Assembly (NCBI GenBank): GCA_947460595.1
Contig: CANHGS010000003.1
Coordinates: 1-64,000, forward strand
Reading direction: 5' to 3'
Origin: Bacteroidota bacterium
GTDB taxonomy: Bacteria > Bacteroidota > Bacteroidia > Chitinophagales > Chitinophagaceae
DNA length: 64,000 bases
Shown: piece by piece, positions 17,143 to 25,885 of the stretch
Numbering within the stretch: position 1 is the stretch's first letter
How the letters are laid out: every line of letters begins with the position of its first letter
The notes under the pieces: generated by a model
Told to the model about the DNA's origin: nothing
Seen by the model: only the letters and a program-made list of their open reading frames with translations
Databases searched by the model: none
Translations under genes and position numbers: made by a program

Positions 17143-17622
17143 CTATTTACTAGTCAGAATAAATAAAAAGATTACAATTGGAATAGCTACAATAGAAGCA
17201 ATTTTTATTTTTTTAAACTTTTCTTTTAATTTAATGTCATATTCTTTTTGAACTATTGTCCAATCACATTCTAATGCTAATAGTTCACCAAATCCAATTA
17301 TTTTTATGGAATTCCATTTTATTTCATTAGACAATGATTTTTCTTTTATGCTACTTTTAATAATTGACTTATAAAGTATATTAGAATTTGATGGCTTAAA
17401 TTTTACTAAAATATCAGCTAGTGCATCTGATTGTTTATTTATTTCATTATACACCATAGTAGAATCTTCCTTCCATTTATCGATGGCAGTTTTTCTGATG
17501 CTTGAATCAAATAAAGAGGAAAAGTTTTCTTTTAAAAAAGAGGCATTTTTTTGTAATTTCTGCGCATAGGCAGCATTTGAAAGGGAGAGTACTAATAAGA
17601 GAACTGGTATTGTTTTTTTCAT
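17143..17622 (-). CDS. Hypothetical exported protein with C-terminal membrane anchor
   Basis: A 159-residue protein with a signal peptide (about 1-20, ending AYAQ), a Lys/Ser-rich helical middle part, and a terminal hydrophobic segment (about 138-156) followed by only TSK. It resembles a periplasmic domain anchored by its C terminus. No family was recognised. It marks where the sequence becomes visibly AT-rich. It stands alone: the esterase gene lies downstream on the same strand and YdcF diverges upstream. Confidence 0.6.
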   Translation of the reverse strand: MKKTIPVLLLVLSLSNAAYAQKLQKNASFLKENFSSLFDSSIRKTAIDKWKEDSTMVYNEINKQSDALADILVKFKPSNSNILYKSIIKSSIKEKSLSNEIKWNSIKIIGFGELLALECDWTIVQKEYDIKLKEKFKKIKIASIVAIPIVIFLFILTSK

Positions 17623-17858
17623 GCTTTATTATTTAATGACTATTTATAAATTATAATGTAGATATTGTTTAATTTTTTTAGATAATTTAAAAGGGTAATG
17701 TAACTTTATTTAAGGATAGCACAAATTAATAAAATACATTAATTAGTCTGAGGTTCAATAATTATATAGCTACTATCTTTTTCAAATTATTTTACTCTCC
17801 GAAAACTAGCTATTGTTTAAAACTTGAATTCTTTAGCATATTTAAATTAATTAGCAAT

Positions 17859-18599
17859 ATGATTTATATACATAAAATAGTTGGCATTATATTTTCACTT
17901 TCCTACATTTCAATTATACTTATTGTATTAAGTATTATAAAAAATATAAAATGGTTAACCTATACAATGGTTTGTACATTAGTATTTTTTTCTACTCAAT
18001 TTATTTCTAATAAATTAATGCATCTATTAGAACAACCTGAAATAAGAAAAACCCCCGATGAAGTATCAAATGCAGATGCAGTAGTAGTATTAGGGGGAAT
18101 GTTGGGGCATACTAAAACAAATTCCGGCAATACATTTGAATGGAATGATCCAGATAGATTTTTTGGTGGAATTGAATTGATAAAATCAAAAAGGGCTAAG
18201 TATTTAGTATTCATGGGAACAAAATTACCTTGGACAAACGCTAAACTAAATGATGGTCAAATTCTAAAAAAATACAGTATAAATTTTGGTATACATAAGG
18301 ATTCAATACTTATTACAGATGAAGTAGAATCTACAGAAGCTGAAGCAAAAGCAGTTAATAAACTATTTAAAAATAAAAGAATTAAGATATTATTAGTTAC
18401 TTCAGCATTTCACATGAAAAGAGCTAAGATAATATTTGAAAAAGCAGGTTTCTTAGTAGAAACTTATCCGGTTGACTTTCGTACAAATGATGACAAAACA
18501 AGTATTTTAGCGTTTATGCCAACTATTGGAAGTTTGGCACAGTCTGAATTTGCTTTAAGGGAGTTATTGGGAATTATGATTTATACTTTAAAGCGTTGA
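17859..18599 (+). CDS. YdcF/ElyC-like DUF218 protein
   Basis: A 246-residue protein with two membrane helices (about 8-28 and 32-50) and a DUF218 domain: ADAVVVLGGM, RFFGGIELIKSKRAKYLVFMG, EVESTEAEAKAV and LLVTSAFHMKRAKIIFEKAG. The family includes SanA, YdcF and ElyC, linked to cell-envelope and undecaprenyl-lipid homeostasis; the biochemistry is unsettled. It is the only plus-strand gene between 17 and 64 kb and faces the glycan locus, which suits an envelope role. It converges on the GldK-like gene with 13 bases between. Confidence 0.8.
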   Translation: MIYIHKIVGIIFSLSYISIILIVLSIIKNIKWLTYTMVCTLVFFSTQFISNKLMHLLEQPEIRKTPDEVSNADAVVVLGGMLGHTKTNSGNTFEWNDPDRFFGGIELIKSKRAKYLVFMGTKLPWTNAKLNDGQILKKYSINFGIHKDSILITDEVESTEAEAKAVNKLFKNKRIKILLVTSAFHMKRAKIIFEKAGFLVETYPVDFRTNDDKTSILAFMPTIGSLAQSEFALRELLGIMIYTLKR

Positions 18600-18612
18600 T
18601 AATCTATTATTA

Positions 18613-19896
18613 CTATTTTCTCTTGGGAGATAAATCTATGACACATCTAAACCCTATATAAGATTTAGCGGTATCTTGATATTCATAATTACGTGTACTA
18701 ACTTGTAAAAAATAACCTATATCCTTCCAGCTTCCACCTCTTACAACTTTCCTTTTTTCGCGTGGTTTATCATTCATATTTGCATCGTATGAAATGTCGG
18801 GACTAAAATCAGAAATAAAATTATACGCACCTTCATAAAAATAAGACCCAGTCCATTCAGCAACATTACCTACCATATTATAAAGACCATAATCATTTGC
18901 ATTATATTGTTTTGCTGGAACAGTATAGAAACCACCATCTTCTGCATAATTACCTCGCCCTGGTTTAAAATTAGCTAATAAACAACCCTTTTTGTTTCGC
19001 AAATAATAATTACCCCATGGATACATAGAATTTTGTAATCCTCCTCTAGCAGCATATTCCCATTCAGCTTCAGTGGGTAATCTATAGCTACCATCTACTG
19101 AAAATTTATTCTTTTCTAAATAAGAATTTTGAATATGCGTTCTCCAATGACAAAAAGCAACTGCTTGTTTCCATGTCACTCCAACCACAGGATAATTACC
19201 AAATGAAGGATGTGAAAAATAACGTTTGGTCATTGGGTCATTATAGCTATAAGTAAAATCCCTTATCCATACAAGTGTATCGGGATATACTGGTTCATCA
19301 TAGGATTTAATAAAAGCAGATCTATTAATATTTGTGTTTTTATTTTGGGCTGCTTCCTTTAAATCAAGATATTCATAATGAAATATTATTTTAAATGGAT
19401 CTATTTCAATTTTACCATTTATTCTAAATGGAAGATCCTCAATTAATTTATTACTTAGTTTTTCCAAATTTGTTTTATCATATTTAATGGTACTTGCTTT
19501 AATCCAATCAATATTATTAGTAGTGTTAGACCCATTTAATTTATTATCAGATTTAAAATAACCTAATTCTGTTGCAGCAATAGAATCTCTTGTCCAAATA
19601 ACGAAACTTCTATATTGGTTATTAGAAATTTCAGTTGCATCCATCCAAAAACCAGCAATTGAAACGGTTCTAGATCTTTGTATTAGGTTACCTGTAATAT
19701 CCTCATCGCTAGGACCTATACGAAATTGGCCAGATGGGATTTTAACCATATTTATAGGGGACTTCTTATACATATTATAAGCAGAAATAACTCCATGTAA
19801 TTGTCCATCATCTTTATTACGCTTTGGTAAAACATGAAATGGTTGGGAACAAGAAATAATGAAACTAATAGATAATATGTATAGAATTTTTTTCAA
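18613..19896 (-). CDS. GldK-like SUMF1-domain lipoprotein
   Basis: A 427-residue lipoprotein (signal peptide with lipobox ISFIISC, C16) carrying a formylglycine-generating-enzyme-like (SUMF1) fold. Motifs: KIPSGQFRIGPSDEDI, WMDATEISNNQYR, YPVVGVTWKQAVAFC, LPTEAEWEYAARGG, YNMVGNVAEWTG and IGFRC. The opening closely resembles GldK, the outer-membrane lipoprotein of the type IX secretion ring, but no gldL, gldM or gldN is nearby, so this is a paralogue. The start is TTG at 19896; the next Met would remove the signal peptide. It is last in a block with the PAP2-like and PD40 genes. Enzyme activity is unlikely. Confidence 0.8.
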   Translation of the reverse strand: MKKILYILSISFIISCSQPFHVLPKRNKDDGQLHGVISAYNMYKKSPINMVKIPSGQFRIGPSDEDITGNLIQRSRTVSIAGFWMDATEISNNQYRSFVIWTRDSIAATELGYFKSDNKLNGSNTTNNIDWIKASTIKYDKTNLEKLSNKLIEDLPFRINGKIEIDPFKIIFHYEYLDLKEAAQNKNTNINRSAFIKSYDEPVYPDTLVWIRDFTYSYNDPMTKRYFSHPSFGNYPVVGVTWKQAVAFCHWRTHIQNSYLEKNKFSVDGSYRLPTEAEWEYAARGGLQNSMYPWGNYYLRNKKGCLLANFKPGRGNYAEDGGFYTVPAKQYNANDYGLYNMVGNVAEWTGSYFYEGAYNFISDFSPDISYDANMNDKPREKRKVVRGGSWKDIGYFLQVSTRNYEYQDTAKSYIGFRCVIDLSPKRK

Positions 19897-19935
19897 ACTG
19901 TTTCTTTAGTAATTGAAAATAAAAGAAATATAAAT

Positions 19936-20568
19936 TTATTTTAAAAGTAAATAGTTATTCATAAATTTCTCTTTCTTCTTTTTTTCAAATAAGGATTTGT
20001 ATAAGTAATGATTTAAATATGCACTACCAACTCCAATTAAAACTGCGCCAACAAAATTGGATGAATAATTTTCTCCTAATTGTGATCTAGAATAAACAAC
20101 TCCAGATGCCCATAAATAAGATGGAACAACATAATACCATTTGGGATTATTAATGGCAAATGTAGCTGCAGTATTAAATGCAGTTGTACTATGTCGTGAA
20201 GGAAGGGAAACAATAGTATATTGGCCTAAAGGATTGGAAAAGAAACCTGTATTAACATTTTGCTGTTTATAAATAGATGCTTTTATAAAATCAGTTACTA
20301 ATTCATTGATTATTAATCCACCAGTATACCTTAAACCTTTCAATTGTAATTCTTTATCTTTTTTTATTAAACCCTTTGTTAAATAGAAAAATGGCAATCC
20401 AAAAGAAATTGGATAAATTGAATTTGCGAACAAAGTATAAGCACCTTGATTTTCATATAAAAATATATTATTACTCGGATTAGATGGAGGCGTACTTTGC
20501 GCAATCGCATAGTAACTTAAAAATAAAAACGAGAGGCAACCTAAGATTCTTTTAATTAATTGATTCAT
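19936..20568 (-). CDS. PAP2-fold protein with altered catalytic motifs
   Basis: A 210-residue protein with an N-terminal signal or anchor (about 1-24) and four to five hydrophobic helices, the PAP2 lipid-phosphatase layout. Motif 1 (K-x6-RP) is K96 then Q103-N104. Motif 2 is PSRH (S124, H126 kept). Motif 3 (SR-x5-H-x3-D) is S160-R161 with N167 and N171. So the motif 1 Arg and the nucleophilic His and its Asp of motif 3 are replaced. The fold is clear; normal phosphatase activity is unlikely, and a binding or assembly role is inferred. It lies between the GldK-like and PD40 genes, 29 bases after the latter. Confidence 0.75.
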   Translation of the reverse strand: MNQLIKRILGCLSFLFLSYYAIAQSTPPSNPSNNIFLYENQGAYTLFANSIYPISFGLPFFYLTKGLIKKDKELQLKGLRYTGGLIINELVTDFIKASIYKQQNVNTGFFSNPLGQYTIVSLPSRHSTTAFNTAATFAINNPKWYYVVPSYLWASGVVYSRSQLGENYSSNFVGAVLIGVGSAYLNHYLYKSLFEKKKKEKFMNNYLLLK

Positions 20569-20597
20569 GGTAATATTTTTAAACTTACTATTTTTTT

Positions 20598-22928
20598 TTA
20601 TGGATACTTATTTTCAGATTTAACAAAATGGAGAATAGCGTTATGAGATAAATCTGTAGAAACGTATTTAATATATTGTTTTTTTAAGGAATCGGTTATT
20701 ACAATTATGGCAGAATTGGGAGGTTCCAAACCAAGATTATCAGCTACAATAATTATTTCATTTTTTAAAGAATAAGCATTCATTTTAAAAGAAAATCTTA
20801 CAGGTTTTTTTTCATCCGTGCTAATTTCATTTCTAAATACCACCATGTTATTATTATAAATAATAGAGATAGTATCATGGTCAAATTTTCCATTATCAAA
20901 AATATCAATAGTCACTGAGTCAGCAGCGGTATATAAAACAATAGGATTTAAGCTAATTCTATTTTTTAAACTGTCAACGCTTAAAGTAGATGAAATGCTA
21001 ATATTTTGGGGTGCTAGTGTAGAATTAGTAATAAATTCCTTGGGTATTAAATCTTCTCTAGAAATGGATTTTGTTATAGATGTATCATTTTTGTTAAATA
21101 GTATATTTTGTTTAGCAATTGAATTATTTGATTGAGCGTTTTTCACTGAGGAAACGTTCTTAGGGGGAATTATTGCTATACTTTCAGATTTAATATTTTT
21201 GTCTTTTTCATATTTTTTTAAATAGGAAGTATCTACAGACAATAGAGAAGAATCAATTATGATTTTTTTTGAATTTATATTTTTTCTATTACTGGTAGTA
21301 GAGATTGTATTTCTTTTATTTATAAGAGAATCTAATGAATTTGATTTTTGTGTCTTAATTAATTTTACTTTATTTTTTATGGAATCTGTATTACTTGAAT
21401 CTATATTAGGTACTTTATTATTTATTTTACCTAGTAATTTATCATTTTTACTAACAAATATTTGACTACTATCCCTAGGCTGATTTTTATTAACAAGTAA
21501 TTCTTTAGAGAGTCCCAATGGTTTCAATGGTTTATTTAAAAGCACATTTCCAAGAATAAATTTATTCTTTAAATTCTTATCACGAATTAATAAATCAGCT
21601 TTGTATTTTCCAAATATTATTGTATTATTTAGAGTATCTAATTTTTTATTAAATTTTATATTATAAGAAATATCCGTACCATTACGTTTAGATATAATAG
21701 AACCTTTAGTACTATCTTCTGTTAAATCAAATCCATAGTCATCATGCCTACTATTAATTGGGCTTGGTAAATGAATAACAAGATCATTTCCACCTAATAT
21801 TTTAAGTTTCACCTTATAAACATCTAATCCACCTAAGCCTTCTCTTCCATTTGTACTGAAATATAAATAGTCATCTATACCAAATGAAGGAAATACTTCA
21901 TCCCCATTTGTATTTAAAATATTTAGTGGCATTGGTTTTGTCCAAGAATTACTACTATTTGATTTTTCAGAAAAGTAAAAATCAAATTGATTATTGATAT
22001 AGTTACTTATAAATATTAATACTTTACCGTTGGGACTAATGACCGGCTGTAACATACTATAATAACCCTCTCCTAGTGTAAAGCTTATTATTTCAGAAAT
22101 TTTTGAACCGTCTAATTTAGATTCCGCTATTCTCAAATAATTAGGTATACTAGTATTGACTTTTTTTGAAAAGAACTGTTGAAATATTGTAAAATATATT
22201 TTACCTGTTTCAATTGAATAGGTGTAGGAAGATGGATTTGAAAAAATTGTTTCATTACTATTTTGTTGATTAGAAGACTCAATAAATGAGTTTAAGCGTA
22301 ATTTATTGCTTGATGAAAAGTATTTGGATAGATCAGATCCTTTGGGGGCCGAAAATATTTGTTCTTTATTAACCCAAATTAAACTGTCTTTAACTAATGC
22401 TGGATATAATGTATAAATTGCTGATTTTTTAGCTTCCAAAATTGTGATACTAGTATCTTCTTTATTTAATCTTGCTATATTATCGTAACCATTTCTTTTT
22501 TTTTCAAAACCAGTTACGCCTAATAAAAACTTTGATGCTAGAGTATAATTACCGTTCATTGCTGATAATTCAGCAAGATGCAATCTTTCTACTGAACTGA
22601 AATTAATATTAGATTTGACTAATGTATCGTAACAAAATTTAGATTCTTGGTATTTCCTTATCTTCCAATAACAATCTGCTAGTATTTGAAGAGACTTCAG
22701 GTCATTTTTGAAGTTAGGAATAGTCCTGAACTTAACAAGGTCTTCAATAGCTTTATCGTATTCTAGATTATCTAAATTAATCATTGCTGATTTATATATT
22801 GGATGATTATAAATCCCAATATCAATCTGAGCATTAATTGAATAGGCAATTAATAAACAGATCAAAAGAATTATAAACTTTTTACTAAATATGTCTCTTT
22901 TAAATAATAAACTAAAATTCAGAAACAC
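20598..22928 (-). CDS. TPR/PD40 beta-propeller protein with a shared C-terminal domain
   Basis: A 776-residue exported protein. Signal peptide about 18-34 (IILLICLLIAYSINAQ), TPR-like helices about 40-140 (LADCYWKIRKYQ), PD40 propeller motifs about 270-390 (QPVISPNGKVLIF, YFSTNGREGLGGLDVYKVKL), a long Asn/Ser/Lys-rich low-complexity stretch (about 470-665), and a terminal domain of about 107 residues (IDIFDNGKFDHDTIS to NAILHF). It is a paralogue of the next gene upstream but lacks the regulatory-like and OmpA domains. The start is GTG, two bases after the upstream stop. Probably periplasmic and not peptidoglycan-bound. No named family fits the C-terminal domain. Confidence 0.75.
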   Translation of the reverse strand: MFLNFSLLFKRDIFSKKFIILLICLLIAYSINAQIDIGIYNHPIYKSAMINLDNLEYDKAIEDLVKFRTIPNFKNDLKSLQILADCYWKIRKYQESKFCYDTLVKSNINFSSVERLHLAELSAMNGNYTLASKFLLGVTGFEKKRNGYDNIARLNKEDTSITILEAKKSAIYTLYPALVKDSLIWVNKEQIFSAPKGSDLSKYFSSSNKLRLNSFIESSNQQNSNETIFSNPSSYTYSIETGKIYFTIFQQFFSKKVNTSIPNYLRIAESKLDGSKISEIISFTLGEGYYSMLQPVISPNGKVLIFISNYINNQFDFYFSEKSNSSNSWTKPMPLNILNTNGDEVFPSFGIDDYLYFSTNGREGLGGLDVYKVKLKILGGNDLVIHLPSPINSRHDDYGFDLTEDSTKGSIISKRNGTDISYNIKFNKKLDTLNNTIIFGKYKADLLIRDKNLKNKFILGNVLLNKPLKPLGLSKELLVNKNQPRDSSQIFVSKNDKLLGKINNKVPNIDSSNTDSIKNKVKLIKTQKSNSLDSLINKRNTISTTSNRKNINSKKIIIDSSLLSVDTSYLKKYEKDKNIKSESIAIIPPKNVSSVKNAQSNNSIAKQNILFNKNDTSITKSISREDLIPKEFITNSTLAPQNISISSTLSVDSLKNRISLNPIVLYTAADSVTIDIFDNGKFDHDTISIIYNNNMVVFRNEISTDEKKPVRFSFKMNAYSLKNEIIIVADNLGLEPPNSAIIVITDSLKKQYIKYVSTDLSHNAILHFVKSENKYP

Positions 22929-22930
22929 AC

Positions 22931-25840
22931 TTAATCTTTATTTAGATTGATGAAATAAACAACTTCATTATGCATTAAATCTGTTGTTAAATAAATCTTT
23001 TTTTGGTTATTTAATTTATCACGAATTATTAGTAGTGCAGAATTAGGTGCTTCTATTCCTAGATTTTCTGCAATAATTACCATTTGATTTTTAAGTGGGT
23101 CGTCATTTAATTTTAAAGTAAATCTAATAGGATCTTTAACATTTGTTCCAATTTCTTGTCTATCAACAACTAATTTATTATTAAAAATAACTGAAATAGT
23201 ATCGTGATCATATACACCATTATCATATACTTCAATAAATAATGAATCAGAAAATGTATTTACCATAATTGATTTTTTGTTCTCTCTGGTGGTAAGATAT
23301 TCTCTTATTCGATCTTGTTCAGCATTAATTGACAACATATTTTTTGGTGAATTAGTAGTGGTTTTCTTTGAGTCATTTATGCCAAATGTATTGGTTTTAG
23401 ATGAAGGTGTACTATTGCCTGTAGAAGTATATTGTTTACTAAGGAAAGAGCGAACAAGAGATTTATTAGGATCATCTTTTGGTACGCTTTCTGAAGGTTT
23501 TTCAGTAAAGGTATAAACTTGGGTTTTAGAATTATTTGTATTTTTGTTTGGACCTTGCGATGGTACAGTATTTACTTTAGGCTTTATATAAAAATCAGCT
23601 GTAGGTATTTCTTTAGCAACAGGAATTGTTGGTGATTTAGCTTCTGTGGTTTCATTATTAGAAGACTTGCTTGCTGTTACTGAAGAAGGATTAATAGAAT
23701 TAGATTTTGTTATTCCAGTAGAAGTTGGACCATTAACTGAAACGTCAGTAGGCACTAACTTGGGTGCTGTATTTGATCCTTTACTAGCATCAAGCTTTGC
23801 TTGTGTTTGCGTTGTTGTAATAGCTTTTGAATCAATATCCTTTTTAGCACCATTATCTATGGTAGCAGATGGAATAAATAAATTATTAATATTGATTGAT
23901 TCAACTTTTATGGATGTGTCAGTATGTATTTGTTGCCAATCTTTATTATTGCTTTTACTTACATAAACTTCTGTTCGTCTATTTACTGATTGTGTGGAAG
24001 ATTTATAATTAGTTTCAGAACAAGGATTAATTAGGAATTCATTTCCAAAATGACTTTCCTTAAGTCTTGATTCAGATATCCCTTTGCTTTTAAGATAAGA
24101 CAACATTTCTTTTGATCTTAGGGCAGATAATTTAAGATTGTATGCAGGCTTACCAGAACAATCAGTAAAGGATGCAGCAATGCCATAATATGATGGATTA
24201 TCTTTTAAGTATTTGATTAATGAATCTAACACTATTTTACTTTCCTTAGATAGTGTTGATTTTCCAAATTCGTAATTAATGACAAACTTATTTAAAACAG
24301 AGTCCGTATTTACAGGTTTAGGTTTATTTCTATCTTCTAATAATACTGTTTCTAGAACTAGAGGTTCTAATTTATCAATAGTCTCAACAAACATTTCTAA
24401 ATTTTCTGGCTCATCAATTATAATTGCTTTATAAATAGAATTGGGTCTGCCTTTAAATTGATACTTACCGTCATAATCAGTTAACAAGCTATCTTTTAAA
24501 ATCCAATTGCCATCAGTATCTTTTTCGTAAATTAAGACAGACCTGTCTGAAATAGGTTTTTTTGTATCAACAAATAATAATTGTCCTAAGATCTTAATGT
24601 ATTTTTTTTTATAGTCAAAATAATAATATTCGTCTTTGCCAGATCTATCAGAAACAAAATAGCCTTTTTCAGCATCATCTGTTGTTGAAAAATGAAAATC
24701 ATCATTTGATGTATTAATAGGATAAGGAAGATGGTTTACAATATCGTCTCCTCCCATTATTTTTAGCTTAACCTTGTAAATATCTAATCCGCCAAGTCCT
24801 GCACGACCATTACTATTAAAGTAAAGATTTCCAGAAGCATCAAAAATTGGAAATAACTCATCCCCAGAAGTGTTAATAGTAGTTAATGGGAAAGGCCTAC
24901 CCCAATGATTATCTTTGTATAGGCAATAATAAATATCAAATTGATCCGCATTTTTATTAGAAAGAAAAATTAATACAGTACCATCAGGACTTATCACTGG
25001 ATTTATCATCGTATAGTCACCTTCACCTAAAGAAAATGTAACTAAATTTTTTAAAGAACTTCCTTTAACATCCGCTTCTGCAATACGGGTACGATAAATA
25101 TCGTCTACATCATTTTTTATGGTAAAATAAACTTTTTTGGTGCCTGGCAAGTAGCTAATAGTCACTGGATTAAAAATGGTTGACCCTGATTCTTCCTCTA
25201 GTAGAATAGATTTTTTTGTTTTGGCTTTTTTATAATTATTTTTTTTCATGTCTTTTAAACTTGCCATAGATAAAACAGGCAAATTCGGAGACTCCATGGT
25301 CCAAAACAAACTATCCCCATAAAGTACTGGAGAAATTGTTTTTTTATTTAAGTTACTATTAGTGTTATCTAAGTGTTGAACACTATAATCTAATGAATCT
25401 AAAAAATATTGTTTCGTATTTTGAAATCCAAAAAGTATATCTTTCTCTTGATCCATACCTACCAAAAAACGTGAGGCAATATCATAGTTTTCGTTCATGG
25501 CATTTAATTGCGACAAGTGAAGTTTACTAGAAGCAGATATGCTTTTTGATGCAATTAATAAATTATCGTATGTTAGTTTAGCAAGCTTATAATTTCTTAA
25601 TTTCCAATAACAATCAGCCAATAATCTTAAAGCCAAAGTATCATCATATGCACCTGCTTCAGACCTCCTGTATAATTCTATTTTTTCTGATGATAATGAA
25701 AATTCCTTACTATTGTATAAGAGGATAGCTGACTTTAATTCTTTATTTTTAATTCCTTTCAGACTCACCTGAGAAAATGTATGTTTGGAAAAAATAAAAA
25801 GAAAAATAAATAATATATAAGTTGGTTTGGAATGTAACAT
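22931..25840 (-). CDS. PorE-like protein: TPR, PD40, regulatory-like and OmpA domains plus a C-terminal extension
   Basis: A 969-residue exported protein (signal peptide about 1-23, ending TFSQ). Domains in order: TPR (about 30-130), PD40 propeller (about 225-400; NPVISPDGTVLIF, GRAGLGGLDIYKVKL), carboxypeptidase-regulatory-like (about 415-490; ILGQLLFVDTKKPIS) and OmpA (about 520-635; INYEFGKSTLS, the peptidoglycan-binding Asp in FTDCSG and Arg in NRRTEVYV). That is the layout of PorE of the type IX secretion system. Unlike PorE it continues with a Ser/Thr/Asn-rich linker (about 640-860) and the 105-residue domain also found in the next gene. It probably bridges peptidoglycan to an outer-membrane assembly. 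Confidence 0.8.
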   Translation of the reverse strand: MLHSKPTYILFIFLFIFSKHTFSQVSLKGIKNKELKSAILLYNSKEFSLSSEKIELYRRSEAGAYDDTLALRLLADCYWKLRNYKLAKLTYDNLLIASKSISASSKLHLSQLNAMNENYDIASRFLVGMDQEKDILFGFQNTKQYFLDSLDYSVQHLDNTNSNLNKKTISPVLYGDSLFWTMESPNLPVLSMASLKDMKKNNYKKAKTKKSILLEEESGSTIFNPVTISYLPGTKKVYFTIKNDVDDIYRTRIAEADVKGSSLKNLVTFSLGEGDYTMINPVISPDGTVLIFLSNKNADQFDIYYCLYKDNHWGRPFPLTTINTSGDELFPIFDASGNLYFNSNGRAGLGGLDIYKVKLKIMGGDDIVNHLPYPINTSNDDFHFSTTDDAEKGYFVSDRSGKDEYYYFDYKKKYIKILGQLLFVDTKKPISDRSVLIYEKDTDGNWILKDSLLTDYDGKYQFKGRPNSIYKAIIIDEPENLEMFVETIDKLEPLVLETVLLEDRNKPKPVNTDSVLNKFVINYEFGKSTLSKESKIVLDSLIKYLKDNPSYYGIAASFTDCSGKPAYNLKLSALRSKEMLSYLKSKGISESRLKESHFGNEFLINPCSETNYKSSTQSVNRRTEVYVSKSNNKDWQQIHTDTSIKVESININNLFIPSATIDNGAKKDIDSKAITTTQTQAKLDASKGSNTAPKLVPTDVSVNGPTSTGITKSNSINPSSVTASKSSNNETTEAKSPTIPVAKEIPTADFYIKPKVNTVPSQGPNKNTNNSKTQVYTFTEKPSESVPKDDPNKSLVRSFLSKQYTSTGNSTPSSKTNTFGINDSKKTTTNSPKNMLSINAEQDRIREYLTTRENKKSIMVNTFSDSLFIEVYDNGVYDHDTISVIFNNKLVVDRQEIGTNVKDPIRFTLKLNDDPLKNQMVIIAENLGIEAPNSALLIIRDKLNNQKKIYLTTDLMHNEVVYFINLNKD

Positions 25841-25885
25841 ATCAATATTGAGGTAATTATAAAATATTTATTTAAATAAAAGGGA

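Noticed and set aside
18613-19896. Formylglycine-generating enzyme activity for the SUMF1-domain protein
   Set aside because: Its opening matches GldK, it is a lipoprotein, no sulfatase is nearby, and only the GFRC cysteine is obvious at the end.
23277-23966. Plus-strand open frames opposite the PorE-like linker
   Set aside because: They arise from the Ser/Thr/Asn-rich low-complexity coding on the other strand.
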